A stretch of DNA of 64,000 bases, taken from DATKJS01 sp964551995 (GTDB taxonomy: Bacteria > Acidobacteriota > Aminicenantia > Aminicenantales > Saccharicenantaceae). Position numbers and translations under genes: made by a program. Below the pieces are notes generated by a model. That model ran no database searches and was not told the origin of the DNA. It saw nothing but the letters and a program-made list of their open reading frames with translations. The stretch spans positions 1 through 64,000 of the forward strand of contig CAZKFD010000013.1 in the NCBI GenBank assembly GCA_964551995.1, given 5' to 3'. Of this stretch, positions 28,911 through 37,798 are shown in pieces (position 1 is the first letter of the stretch; every line of letters starts with the position of its first letter).

Positions 28911-30187
28911 GCCCGCTCCTCCTTGACGGCGCCGATGTCGCGGCGGTAATGCATGGCTTCGAAGTAGATCCGGCCGACGGCGTCGTAGATCTTCTTCATG
29001 GTCTCTTCGAGCGTCGGTTCCGAGGCGCAGACGCCGAGGACGCGGCCGCCGCTCGTCATGTACATGTTGTTCTCGAACTTCGTCCCGGCGTGAAAGACCG
29101 TGATCCCGGGGAGCCCCGCGGCCTCGGGCAATCCGGAGATGACCTTGCCCTTGTCGTAGCGGACGGGATAGCCTCCCGAAGCCAGGACGACGCATCCGGA
29201 CGGGTTCGCCGTCCAGCGGGCTTCCGTCTTGAGCACGTTGCCCTCGACGGCGGCCAGAAGGAACTCGAGGAGGTCGCTCTCGAGGCGGAGCAGCTGCGGC
29301 TGGGTTTCGGGGTCGCCGAACCGGCTGTTGAACTCGAGGACGCGCGGCCCTTGCTCAGTGACCATCAGCCCGGCGTAGAGGACCCCTTTGAACCTCCGGC
29401 CTTCCTCGAGCATCCGCGTCACGGCCGGATGGACAATGGTGTTCATGGTCTCCTGGAAGAGGGCCTCGTTCATGAAGGGCGACGGGGAGATGGCGCCCAT
29501 GCCCCCCGTGTTCGGCCCTTTATCGCCGTCGTAGGCCGCCTTGTGGTCCATGGCCGAGACGAGGGGCTGGACGCGGGTCCCGTCGGAGACGGCGATGAAG
29601 GAGACCTCGCGGCCCCGGAGGAATTCCTCGATGACGATTCGGCGGCCCGCCGCCCCGAATTTCTTCCGGACCAGCATCTCGCCGGCCGTCTCTTCGGCCT
29701 TCTTCGGCGTGGCGCAGACGACGGCCCCCTTGCCGGCCGCCAGGCCGTCGGCCTTGACGACGAGCGGGAACCCGAGTTCGCCCGAGCCGATGATCTTCTG
29801 GGCCTGGTCGAAGGAGTCGGCCACCCTGAACCGGGCGGTGGGGATCTTATGGCGCTCCATGAACTGCTTGGCGAAGACCTTGCTGCCTTCGATCTCGGCC
29901 GCCTTCTTCGACGGCGCGAAGATCTTGAGGCCCCGCTTCTCGAACTCGTCCGTGATGCCGAGCATCAGGGGCGCCTCCGGACCGACCACGGTCAGGTCGA
30001 TTCTCTCCTGCTCGGCGAAGGCGAGGAGGCCGTTGACGTCCGTGTCCTCGATCGGGACGTTCTCCGCGACGCTCCGCGTGCCGCCGTTGCCTGGCGCGCA
30101 ATAGACTTTTTCCGCGAGCGGGCTCCGGGCGATCTTCCAGGCCAGAGCGTGCTCCCGGCCCCCCGAACCGACAATCAGGATTTTCAT
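28907..30187 (-). CDS. purD: Phosphoribosylamine-glycine ligase PurD (GARS)
   Basis: A 426-residue ATP-grasp enzyme joining phosphoribosylamine and glycine. It begins MKILIVGSGGREHALAWKIA and shows FAPSKKAAEIEGSK, VKADGLAAGKG, NTGGMGAISP and EFNSRFGDPETQ. Length is standard. It sits between glyA, which supplies glycine and C1 units, and purE. Confidence 0.97.
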   Translation of the reverse strand: MKILIVGSGGREHALAWKIARSPLAEKVYCAPGNGGTRSVAENVPIEDTDVNGLLAFAEQERIDLTVVGPEAPLMLGITDEFEKRGLKIFAPSKKAAEIEGSKVFAKQFMERHKIPTARFRVADSFDQAQKIIGSGELGFPLVVKADGLAAGKGAVVCATPKKAEETAGEMLVRKKFGAAGRRIVIEEFLRGREVSFIAVSDGTRVQPLVSAMDHKAAYDGDKGPNTGGMGAISPSPFMNEALFQETMNTIVHPAVTRMLEEGRRFKGVLYAGLMVTEQGPRVLEFNSRFGDPETQPQLLRLESDLLEFLLAAVEGNVLKTEARWTANPSGCVVLASGGYPVRYDKGKVISGLPEAAGLPGITVFHAGTKFENNMYMTSGGRVLGVCASEPTLEETMKKIYDAVGRIYFEAMHYRRDIGAVKEERA

Positions 30188-30239
30188 CGTCTCACCCTCC
30201 GTTCACACCGGCCGTCATGAGGCGCCCGTCCCGCCCGTG

Positions 30240-31685
30240 TCAACTTCCTTCGACGACCCGACGCAGGTTCTCGGCGAAGAGACCCGCGTAGGCGGGGTCG
30301 GAAAACGCGGCCGCCGCGACCCGGGCCGCAAGCGGCAGGGCCTTGTCCGGCGGCAGGCAGTATTTCATGGTCCGGAAGTTCCTCCGATACCGGGCCACGG
30401 CCTCCTCGACCTTCCCGTTCCGGATGATGACGTCGGCCATGAGCCCGGCGAGCTCGTCGAAGTCCTTCTCGGCCATCCCGAAGCGCGTCATCTCCTGGAC
30501 GCCCAGCCGGATGCCGCTGGCCTCGAGAAACGAGGCGTCGTCGGGGAGGGCCTGGTAGTTCGTCAGGACGTTGTTGTCCTCCAGCCGGCGGGCGATCTCC
30601 CGGCCGGGGGCGAACGCGCTGACGCGGATGACGACCTGGTGAGTCTCGGTGAAGCCGTCCGCTTCGTCCCCCTCGACGGGAACACCGTGCGATTTGAGGG
30701 CCCGGGCAAAGGCCTTGGCATTGGCCCGGACCTGCATCTGGAAGGCCTCCTTGAACTCGTTCATCTCATAGGCGGCCATGAGGAGGCCGAGGAGTGTCCC
30801 GAGGTGGTGGTTGCTCGTCGATCCCGGGAAGGCCCGTCCCCGGATATCGAGCCAGAGGGGCCGCAGGGGAGAGTCTTTCGGGAAGTTCCCGGCGACGACG
30901 CCGCGCTGGGTCCCGAAGAAGGTCTTGTGGGTGCTCCCGGTGACGATGTCCGCTCCTTCGGCGAGTGGCGCCTGGAAGGCTCCGTACAGCCCCAGGACGT
31001 GAGCCATGTCGAACATGATGACCGGACGGTCCTTCCAGTCCCTGACGACGTCGGCCACGAACTTCACGGGCTCCGGATAGAGGAACATGCTCTTGCCGAA
31101 GACCACGAGCTCCGGCCTGTGGCGCTCTAAGATTCCGCCGAGCGCTTCGAGATCGGCCTTGTAGGGGTTCCCGGCCAGGACGGGGAAGCTGATGACCCGC
31201 TCCTTGCCCGTTTCGGGGTCCTCCTCGACGAAGTTGAATAGGGCTCCCATGGGCTGGGAGCTGAGATGGCCGCCGTAGATGAGGTCGTTGTTCAGGACCA
31301 GGCGCATCCGGCGTGAGGGCCGGCGCTCCGGCTTGCCGCGGTTGATGAACTTGACCACGCCCTTGAAGACGACCTCGTTGGCCATCTGCCCGCTGACGGG
31401 CCGGAGTTCGACGTCCGTGCAGCCGAAATAGGACTGGAGCTCACGCTGGGCCTCGAGCTCGACGTCCCGGATGAAATCCGTTCCCTGGTAGAAATAGACC
31501 TCCTCCCCTTTCATCGTCCGGTGCTCCGCGTATCGGCCTACGGGGTCGGCGATCTCGCACATCTTCACGAGCAGCGACGGCGTCGACTCAGACGGGATGA
31601 GGTTGAAGCACTCCCTCTGACGCCAGGCGCTGTTGCGTTCGGCCCGGGCGGCCAGGTCCTTCGTCTTCTCGTAGAATGAGGTCAT
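30240..31685 (-). CDS. glyA: Serine hydroxymethyltransferase (divergent GlyA)
   Basis: A 481-residue PLP enzyme interconverting serine and glycine with tetrahydrofolate. Visible marks are NLIPSESTPS near 28-37, MFDMAHVLGLYG with the Asp226/His229 pair and the PLP lysine Lys254 in GSTHKTFFGTQRG. In typical GlyA the last motif is TTTHKTLRGPRGG, so this is a divergent lineage, and it is some 50-60 residues longer than the common 415-430-residue form. Its ATG overlaps the rpiB stop by 4 bp. Context (purD, purE; formate-THF ligase elsewhere) supports a folate/glycine role. Confidence 0.88.
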   Translation of the reverse strand: MTSFYEKTKDLAARAERNSAWRQRECFNLIPSESTPSLLVKMCEIADPVGRYAEHRTMKGEEVYFYQGTDFIRDVELEAQRELQSYFGCTDVELRPVSGQMANEVVFKGVVKFINRGKPERRPSRRMRLVLNNDLIYGGHLSSQPMGALFNFVEEDPETGKERVISFPVLAGNPYKADLEALGGILERHRPELVVFGKSMFLYPEPVKFVADVVRDWKDRPVIMFDMAHVLGLYGAFQAPLAEGADIVTGSTHKTFFGTQRGVVAGNFPKDSPLRPLWLDIRGRAFPGSTSNHHLGTLLGLLMAAYEMNEFKEAFQMQVRANAKAFARALKSHGVPVEGDEADGFTETHQVVIRVSAFAPGREIARRLEDNNVLTNYQALPDDASFLEASGIRLGVQEMTRFGMAEKDFDELAGLMADVIIRNGKVEEAVARYRRNFRTMKYCLPPDKALPLAARVAAAAFSDPAYAGLFAENLRRVVEGS

Positions 31686-32164
31686 GCTCCATATCCTCGA
31701 TGTCCGTGCGCGGCCGGCTTGAAGTTCTCGGCTTCGAGGTCCAGGATCTTCCGAATCCGGCGGCTGTGGCGCCCGCCTTCGAACTCGGTGCCGAGCCAGA
31801 TCTCAACGAGGCGAACGGCGAGCTCGAGCGAATGGGTCCGCCCGCCCAGGGTCAGGCAGTTCGAGTCGTTGTGCTTCCGGCTCATCTCCGCCGCGTATTC
31901 CGTCGAGCAGGGCGTGGCCCGGATGCCCCTGAACTTGTTGGCCACGATCCCCATGCCCAGCCCGGTGCCGCAGACGAGGATGGCCCGGTCGCACGAGCCG
32001 TCCAGAACGCCGCGCACCGCCTTGGCTCCGTAGTCGACATAATCAACGGATTCGCCGGGCCCGCAACCGTAGTCTTCGAAGGCGACGCCCCGGCCGCGGA
32101 GATAATCCGCCACGCCCGTCTTCAACTTATAGCCGGCATGGTCCGAAGCGAGCGCAACTTTCAT
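31682..32164 (-). CDS. rpiB: Ribose-5-phosphate isomerase B
   Basis: The product has 160 residues from the ATG at 32162-32164 (AAAGGAG upstream). RpiB/LacAB signatures are ALASDHAGYKLK, DYGCGP, the catalytic Cys65 in VCGTGLGMGI, and NDSNCLTLGGR. It interconverts ribulose 5-phosphate and ribose 5-phosphate, feeding PRPP for the purine genes downstream. The C-terminal tail (FKPAAHGHRGYGA) extends past the usual end. It overlaps glyA by ATGA. Confidence 0.93.
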   Translation of the reverse strand: MKVALASDHAGYKLKTGVADYLRGRGVAFEDYGCGPGESVDYVDYGAKAVRGVLDGSCDRAILVCGTGLGMGIVANKFRGIRATPCSTEYAAEMSRKHNDSNCLTLGGRTHSLELAVRLVEIWLGTEFEGGRHSRRIRKILDLEAENFKPAAHGHRGYGA

Positions 32165-32234
32165 CGCAGGCTCCTTTCTTCTCAGGCCGCCAGCCGGCGT
32201 CCGCCAGGGGCGGTGCCCACCCGGACGCGCGGGG

Positions 32235-33842
32235 TTAGGACCGGCTCGCCCCGCCCTTGTCGGGCGGCGGGAACTTCCCTTCCGCCATCCTGGCGGCCTC
32301 GGGCATGACCTCGATGGCCTTGAGCACGGCCGGGTCGGACATCCGGGAGACCCGGATCCCTTCCTCGAATCCCCATATGGCTCCGGCCGTTTCGCGTTCG
32401 AGTTCCCGGCGGACCTCCCCTTCGGCGTCATGAAAGACCTTCTCGTCATAAGTGACGTTGTGCGTTTTGAGGAATTTCCGGAAATCCTCGACGACGGCCG
32501 CGGTGATTGGGAATGTCTTGCCAACGAGGATCTTTCCGGGCCCGGCGCTCTCCGGCCCCTTCGGGTCCTGCGGGAAGACGAGCATCCTGCCAAGGTCGGT
32601 CTGGTGTTCAACGAGCTTCCTCGCGTAGGCGAAAAAGGCCCCGCTCAGGCGGAGGCGCCCCGTGAACGGCTTCAGGAGCGAATCGACCGTGTAGTCGGGC
32701 GTGATGCCTCCCTGGCCGAGTACCTTGCGGCCGTGGTCCGTGTATCTGATTTCCCGACTGCCCTCCGGAGCCCTCTTGTCCAGCAGGAGGTAATCGTCGA
32801 TCTGGCTGTAGTCTCTCTGGATCGACCGTCCGCTCGGCGTCAGATACCTGGCCACGGTCAAGGCGGCGCCGACGTCGGGGGCCAGCCGGAAGACGACCTG
32901 GACGAGCCCTTTGCCCCAGGAATCCTCGCCGACGATGAGGCCCCGGTCATGGTCCATGACCGCGCCGCTGACGATCTCCGAGGCGCTGGCCGTGCCGTGG
33001 TCGATGAGGATGACGAGGGGCAGTTTTTCGTATGGGCCGTCCCGGTCGGTTTTGAACGACTGGTCATAGGCGGGATTGCGTCCCTTCATGGAGACGATGA
33101 GCGTCCCTTTGGGAAAAAACAGGTTCGCCACGTCGACGCATTGAGTGAGGGCCCCCCCCGTGTCCAACCCGAGGTCGAGGATGAGCGACGTCATTCCCTG
33201 CCCCGCGAGCTTGGCCAGGCCGGCCTCTAGCTCCTCGGGCGTGTTCTCGGCGAAGTTGCGGATGTAGATGTAGCCGATGCCGCCGCCAAGCATGAACGTG
33301 TACGGCACGCTCAGGAGCGGGATCTCCTCGCGGGTGAATGTCAGCTCCAGGGGCTTGTCCAGCCCGTCGCGGACGATGGTCACGTTGACCTGGGTTCCCT
33401 TCTCGCCGCGCAGCTTCTGCATGGCGTCCATGCTCGAGAGCGGGACCGTGCTTTCCCCGTTGATCCGCGAGATGATGTCGCCCGGCTGCACGCCGACGCG
33501 CCAGGCGGGCCCTCCCTCGATCGGCGAGATCACAACCAGGTTGTCACCCTGCTTCTGGATCTGGATCCCGAGGCCGAAATACCGGCCCGTGTACTCCTCT
33601 CTCTGGCGGGAGAAGCTCTCCGGGTCGAGGAAATAGGAGTGCGGGTCGAGCGTGTCCAGGGCCCCCCTGATGGAAGAGAACTCCAGCTGCCGCTCGTCCA
33701 GGGGCTTGTAATAGCTCGTTTCGAGGACTCCAGCGACGGAGCGGACCTTGTCCACGGCCGCGAACCATTGGTCCTGGTTCGGGGACGGCGTCTGGAGGAG
33801 GAGAACGGCGGCCAGGAGGAGGAGGACAACGCGCTTTCTCAT
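32235..33842 (-). CDS. C-terminal processing protease, S41A family
   Basis: The product has 535 residues from MRKRVVLLLLAAVLLLQ. An ATG at 33855-33857 would precede the transcription start predicted from the promoter at 33860-33888, so the internal ATG is preferred. A signal peptide or anchor is followed by the N-terminal cap (DTLDPHSYFLDPE), PDZ (GLGIQIQKQGDN ... VGVQPGDIISRING) and the S41 core with Ser in DHGTASASEI (near 286) and Lys in SWGKGLVQ (near 310), the Ser/Lys dyad of CtpA. It probably processes envelope proteins. It lies 70 bp before rpiB and diverges from tatA. Confidence 0.9.
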   Translation of the reverse strand: MRKRVVLLLLAAVLLLQTPSPNQDQWFAAVDKVRSVAGVLETSYYKPLDERQLEFSSIRGALDTLDPHSYFLDPESFSRQREEYTGRYFGLGIQIQKQGDNLVVISPIEGGPAWRVGVQPGDIISRINGESTVPLSSMDAMQKLRGEKGTQVNVTIVRDGLDKPLELTFTREEIPLLSVPYTFMLGGGIGYIYIRNFAENTPEELEAGLAKLAGQGMTSLILDLGLDTGGALTQCVDVANLFFPKGTLIVSMKGRNPAYDQSFKTDRDGPYEKLPLVILIDHGTASASEIVSGAVMDHDRGLIVGEDSWGKGLVQVVFRLAPDVGAALTVARYLTPSGRSIQRDYSQIDDYLLLDKRAPEGSREIRYTDHGRKVLGQGGITPDYTVDSLLKPFTGRLRLSGAFFAYARKLVEHQTDLGRMLVFPQDPKGPESAGPGKILVGKTFPITAAVVEDFRKFLKTHNVTYDEKVFHDAEGEVRRELERETAGAIWGFEEGIRVSRMSDPAVLKAIEVMPEAARMAEGKFPPPDKGGASRS

Positions 33843-33859
33843 CGCTTCACGGACCATTC

Positions 33860-33888
33860 ATCTTATCAAACCGGCCAGGCAAAGTAAA
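33860..33888 (-). promoter_or_regulatory. Sigma-70-type promoter of the ctp-rpiB-glyA-pur run
   Basis: Minus strand TTTACT (33883-33888), 17-bp spacer, TAAGAT (33860-33865). Transcription would start near 33853, inside the longer open frame, which moves the ctp start to 33842. Confidence 0.5.
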
Positions 33889-33900
33889 GGAACGGCCGGC

Positions 33901-33929
33901 TTGACTTCCGCCCTTGCGGCGGCTATAGT
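33901..33929 (+). promoter_or_regulatory. Sigma-70-type promoter of the tatA operon
   Basis: TTGACT (33901-33906), 17-bp spacer, TATAGT (33924-33929), 39 bp before the tatA ATG. A second TATAAT (33946-33951) is too close to the start to be the main -10. Confidence 0.6.
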
Positions 33930-33968
33930 GGCCCTCGAAAAGTGATATAATAGGGCCGAGAGGTAAAG

Positions 33969-34337
33969 ATGTTCGGAAGCGTCGGGCCCACGGAACTCAT
34001 CCTCATCTTCATCGTCGCCCTGCTCGTCTTCGGCCCCAAGAAGCTGCCCGAAATCGGCAAGTCCGTCGGCAAAGCCATCCGGGAGTTCAAGAAGGCCTCC
34101 GAGGAAATCAAGGGACGGATCGAAGAGGAGATCCAGGCCTCGGAGATCAAGGATATCGGCAAGGACATCAAGGCCGAAGTGCAGAGCCTCCACGACGGGA
34201 TCAAGAAGGAGCTGCCGACATCGCCGCTTCAGGACCTCCGGAAGGATATCGCCTCCGGTGTCGAGAGCCTGAAGAACGAGACCAAAAAGGACGCCGTGAG
34301 CCATGAGACTGGGGAAGGGCCGAAAATCTCCGGATGA
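33969..34337 (+). CDS. tatA: Twin-arginine translocase subunit TatA/TatB
   Basis: A 122-residue protein with one N-terminal membrane helix (ELILIFIVALLVFG), the hinge FGPKKLPEIG and an amphipathic helix, followed by a long charged tail. The Gly-Pro hinge and the extended tail leave TatA versus TatB open; a single such gene beside tatC often does both jobs. It oligomerises with TatC to export folded proteins. It overlaps tatC by 35 bp. A Tat substrate (Gfo/Idh oxidoreductase at 60.5 kb) is in the window. Confidence 0.92.
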   Translation: MFGSVGPTELILIFIVALLVFGPKKLPEIGKSVGKAIREFKKASEEIKGRIEEEIQASEIKDIGKDIKAEVQSLHDGIKKELPTSPLQDLRKDIASGVESLKNETKKDAVSHETGEGPKISG

Positions 34338-35085
34338 GATGACCTTCCTCGAGCACCTGGAGGACCTCCGGAAGCGGCTCTTCTATTCCGTCATCGCTCT
34401 GATCATCGGCTTCGTGCCGGGGTGGATCTTCTCGAAACAGATCTTCGACATCCTGGCCCACCCGGTCACGAAGTTTCTTCCCGTCGGCGAGAAGCTCGCC
34501 TACACGCACCTCATCGACCCGTTCATGCTCTACCTGAAGGTGGGCTTCCTCGCGTCCGCCTTCGTCGCCTCGCCGTTCATCTTCCTCCAGCTCTGGTATT
34601 TCATCGCCCCGGGCCTCTATCAGAACGAAAAGAAGTACGTCGTCCCCTTCGTGGTCATGACCACCCTGTTCTTCTCGGCCGGCGCCGCGTTCGGCTATTT
34701 CGTCGTCTTCCCCTTTGCCTGCCGCTTTTTCCTACAGCTCGGGGGGGAGTTTCGGCCGGTCATCACGGTCGACCAGTACTTCGGGTTCGCCCTGAAAATG
34801 CTGCTCAGCATCGCCGCGACGTTCGAGACGCCGACGCTCGTTTTCTTTCTCTCCAAGATGGGGATCCTGACGGCGAAATGGATGATCAAGAACTTCAAGT
34901 ATGCCGTCCTCGTGATCTTCATCATCGCCGCCGTGATCACCCCCACGCCGGACTGGATCAACCAGAGCATCGTCGCCCTGCCCATGATCGCGCTCTACGG
35001 CATCAGCATCCTGATCGCCCTCATCGTCGGAAAGCAGAAGGCCAAGGCCAAAGCCAAAGTGGCCGAGGAAGCACCCGCCGGCTAA
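34303..35085 (+). CDS. tatC: Twin-arginine translocase receptor TatC
   Basis: A 260-residue six-helix membrane protein. The cytoplasmic start motif FLEHLEDLRKRL, the conserved FIAPGLYQNEKKYV loop and FFSAGAAFGYFVVFP identify TatC, the twin-arginine signal receptor. The Lys/Ala-rich C-terminal tail is unremarkable. The start lies inside the end of tatA, and the aldehyde dehydrogenase gene begins 12 bp after the stop. Confidence 0.96.
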   Translation: MRLGKGRKSPDEMTFLEHLEDLRKRLFYSVIALIIGFVPGWIFSKQIFDILAHPVTKFLPVGEKLAYTHLIDPFMLYLKVGFLASAFVASPFIFLQLWYFIAPGLYQNEKKYVVPFVVMTTLFFSAGAAFGYFVVFPFACRFFLQLGGEFRPVITVDQYFGFALKMLLSIAATFETPTLVFFLSKMGILTAKWMIKNFKYAVLVIFIIAAVITPTPDWINQSIVALPMIALYGISILIALIVGKQKAKAKAKVAEEAPAG

Positions 35086-35097
35086 AGGAAGGTCCGG

Positions 35098-36747
35098 ATG
35101 AAGGTCGATGGACGGCTCCTCGTCGGGAACGAGCGCATCGAAACGACCGAGAAGATCGTCTCGGAGAATCCGGCCACTCTGGAGCCCGTCGGCGAAGCGT
35201 GCGTCGCCTCTGCGCCCCTCTGCGAGGAGGCTGTCGAGGCCGCCAAGGAGGCCTTCCCCCGGTGGCGCGAGGTCTCTCCCGGGGAAAGGTGGGAGATCTT
35301 CAAGAGGGCCGAGAAGATCCTGGGGCGCCGGGCCGAAGAGGTCGGGCGCCTCATCTCCATGGAGAAAGGCTCGCCCTATCCGGAGTCGCTCTCCGTCGAG
35401 GTCCTCGGCGCCCTCGAGGCCCTCAACTATTACGCCGGGAACCAGGAGCGCCTCCTCCGGCCGCACGCGGCGAAACATCACGTCCCCCTTTTCTTCAACA
35501 AGACCAGCGCCTTCCATTTCCACCCCCTGGGCCCGGTTCTCGTCATCTCGCCGTGGAATTTCCCGTTCCTCATCCCCGTCTGCGACGTCCTGAGCGCGCT
35601 GACGGCCGGCAACACCGTCGTCCTCAGGCCGTCAACGACGACACCCCTGATCGCCCTCGTCCTCGGGGAGATCATGACCGATTCCGGCCTGCCGCCCGGT
35701 GTTCTGAACGTCGTCGTCTGCCGGGTGCCCGAGGCCGAGGCCATGATCGTGAACCCCGGCATCCAGGCCGTCATGTTCACGGGGAGCGTCGGCGTCGGCA
35801 AGAGGGTCATGGAGCTCTGCAGCCGGAATCTGACCAAGCTCACTCTCGAGCTCGGCGGCAAGGACCCCATGATCGTCCTCGAGGACGCGGACATCGAGCG
35901 GGCCGCCCGCGGCGCCGTCTGGACGGCGTTCATGAACTGCGGCCAGAGCTGCGGCTCGATCGAGCGCGCGTACATCGCCAGGGACATCGTCGGGCCCTTT
36001 ACGGCGAGGGCCGTCGAACTCGCCGCCGGGATCAAGGTCGGCAACCCCCTCGACACGGGCGTGGACATGGGACCTATGGCCAACCCCGCCCAGCTCAAGA
36101 CTGTCGAGGAGCACCTCGCGGACGCCCGGGCCAAGGGCGCACGGGTCCTCTTCGGCGGAAAGCGGATCGCCAATCTCCCCGGCTATTTCATCGAGCCCAC
36201 GGTCCTCGACCGCGTCGACCACGGCATGCGGATCATGACGGAGGAGACCTTTGGGCCGACCCTGCCCATCATGCCCTTCGACCGCGAAGAGGACGCGGTG
36301 GCCCTGGCCAACGACAGCCGCTACGGCCTGACGGCCTCGGTTTGGACGCGTGACAGGAGGCGGGCGGCATGGTTCGCCGAGCGGCTCGAGGCGGGCACGG
36401 TGACGGTCAACGATCACATGTATTCGTTCGTCGAGCCCCGCGCCATCTGGGGAGGCATCAAGGAGACGGGGATGGGCCGGTCGCACGGCCCCTACGGGCT
36501 CTACGAGCTCGTCAACATCAAGTACGTGAGCTCCGACTTCCTCCGCAAATCGTCCCAGACCTGGTGGTTCCCTTACGACCCGGGCTTGACGCGCATCCTC
36601 GAGAAGACCGTCGCCGTTTACCACGGGAAAGGGCTGGGGCGCCGGTTGGGAGCGGCCTTGTCGCTCCGCACCGACCTCCGGCGCGTCTTGAGGACGAGTC
36701 CGGTCCGGAACTATATCAAGAGCCTGCCGAGGATCCTCAAGGGATGA
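35098..36747 (+). CDS. NAD(P)-dependent aldehyde dehydrogenase
   Basis: A 549-residue member of the ALDH superfamily with catalytic Cys285 (NCGQSCGSIER), Glu251 (LELGGKDP) and Asn in SPWNFP near 154. The cofactor-binding motif reads RPSTTTP rather than the usual KPSE-TP. A 60-residue C-terminal extension beyond the normal end (YVSSDFLRKSSQTWWFPYDP onwards) is basic and resembles tails of ALDHs that act near membranes on long-chain aldehydes; that is inference. It is embedded between tatC (12 bp) and a kinase gene (ATGA overlap). Substrate unknown. Confidence 0.88.
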   Translation: MKVDGRLLVGNERIETTEKIVSENPATLEPVGEACVASAPLCEEAVEAAKEAFPRWREVSPGERWEIFKRAEKILGRRAEEVGRLISMEKGSPYPESLSVEVLGALEALNYYAGNQERLLRPHAAKHHVPLFFNKTSAFHFHPLGPVLVISPWNFPFLIPVCDVLSALTAGNTVVLRPSTTTPLIALVLGEIMTDSGLPPGVLNVVVCRVPEAEAMIVNPGIQAVMFTGSVGVGKRVMELCSRNLTKLTLELGGKDPMIVLEDADIERAARGAVWTAFMNCGQSCGSIERAYIARDIVGPFTARAVELAAGIKVGNPLDTGVDMGPMANPAQLKTVEEHLADARAKGARVLFGGKRIANLPGYFIEPTVLDRVDHGMRIMTEETFGPTLPIMPFDREEDAVALANDSRYGLTASVWTRDRRRAAWFAERLEAGTVTVNDHMYSFVEPRAIWGGIKETGMGRSHGPYGLYELVNIKYVSSDFLRKSSQTWWFPYDPGLTRILEKTVAVYHGKGLGRRLGAALSLRTDLRRVLRTSPVRNYIKSLPRILKG

Positions 36748-37283
36748 GAGAACCGCCGCGGCTCATCGGCCTCACGGGCACCAACGGCGCCGGCAAGGGC
36801 GAAGTGGCCGCTTTCTTTGGCGCCAGGGGCTACGCGTACGTTTCTCTATCGGACATCCTCAGGGACGAGCTCAGGGAGCGCGGGGCCGCGATCACGCGGG
36901 ACAGCCTGATCCTCGTCGGAAACGAACTCCGCCGGAAGTTCGGCCCCGAGGTTCTGGCCCGCCGGACGATGGACAGGATCACGGGCCCGACGGTCGTCGA
37001 CAGCATCCGGAACATGGCGGAGGTCGCGTATTTCCGGACCCGGAAGGGTTTTATCCTGCTCGCGGTCGACGCGCCGGTCGAGGTCCGCTTCGCCCGGGTT
37101 TCGGCCCGGGGCCGCGACGAATCCGCGACGACGCTCGAGGCCTTCCGGAAAAAAGAGGACGAAGAGCGGGCCGGCGGGGCCGACGCCCAGCAGCTCGAGG
37201 CCTGCCTGGTTGCGGCCGACCGCCTCATCTGGAACGACGGGACCATCGAGGACCTGCACCGTGAACTGGAGGAACTCCTATGA
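36744..37283 (+). CDS. P-loop nucleotide kinase (dephospho-CoA-kinase-like)
   Basis: The product has 179 residues from the ATG at 36744, which overlaps the previous stop as ATGA. The P-loop is GTNGAGKGE near 12-20. SLSDILRDELRERG follows, then VVDSIRNMAEVAYFR, a DSIRN-type motif known from archaeal and bacterial adenylate-kinase-like proteins, and a lid with Arg residues (RFARVSARGRDES). It resembles dephospho-CoA kinase/AAA_18 nucleotide kinases but lacks clear CoaE signatures. Coupling to the dCMP deaminase gene suggests a deoxynucleotide substrate, but that is only a guess. Confidence 0.7.
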   Translation: MREPPRLIGLTGTNGAGKGEVAAFFGARGYAYVSLSDILRDELRERGAAITRDSLILVGNELRRKFGPEVLARRTMDRITGPTVVDSIRNMAEVAYFRTRKGFILLAVDAPVEVRFARVSARGRDESATTLEAFRKKEDEERAGGADAQQLEACLVAADRLIWNDGTIEDLHRELEELL

Positions 37284-37798
37284 CGTCGAAGCGCACGCCC
37301 AAGGATCTCTATTACCTCGGAATCGCGAAAGAGGTCGCCCGGCGGAGCACCTGCTTCCGTCGGGCCATCGGGGCCATCATCGTCTGCGACGACCAGATCA
37401 TCTCCACGGGATACGTCGGGGCGCCGCGCAAGACAAAGGACAGCCTTGAGCACGGCTTCTGCCTCCGGGACCGGCTTGGCATCCCCCACGGCGAGCGCTA
37501 CGAACTCTGCCGGAGCGTCCACGCCGAACAGAACGCGATCATCAACGCCGCCCGCGCGGGGGTCAGCCTCCTCGGCGGGGACATGTACATCTACGGGAGC
37601 GCCCCCGGCGCGGACGAGCCCATCGACGCCTTCCCCTGCTATATCTGCAAGAAGATGATCATCAATTCCGGCCTGCGCCGCGTCGTGTGCTCGGTCGAGG
37701 GCGGCGGGACCAGGGTCTTCCGGATCGACGACTGGACCCGGGACTGGCAGGAGCGCGACATCCTCGACGACGAACATCAATACGGGAAGAAATCATGA
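37280..37798 (+). CDS. dCMP deaminase (ComEB-type)
   Basis: A 172-residue zinc cytidine/deoxycytidylate deaminase. The zinc site is His81 and catalytic Glu83 (VHAEQNAIINAA) with Cys120 and Cys123 (PCYIC). A second His/Cys-containing loop (EHGFCLRDRLGIPHGERYELC) matches the extra zinc or allosteric site of dCMP deaminases. It makes dUMP for thymidylate synthesis. It overlaps both neighbours by 4 bp. Confidence 0.9.
   Translation: MTSKRTPKDLYYLGIAKEVARRSTCFRRAIGAIIVCDDQIISTGYVGAPRKTKDSLEHGFCLRDRLGIPHGERYELCRSVHAEQNAIINAARAGVSLLGGDMYIYGSAPGADEPIDAFPCYICKKMIINSGLRRVVCSVEGGGTRVFRIDDWTRDWQERDILDDEHQYGKKS

Noticed and set aside
34422..36353. A 643-codon open frame crossing tatC and the aldehyde dehydrogenase
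   Set aside because: Same strand but in another frame of two well-identified genes; Arg/Pro/His-rich translation typical of a shadow.
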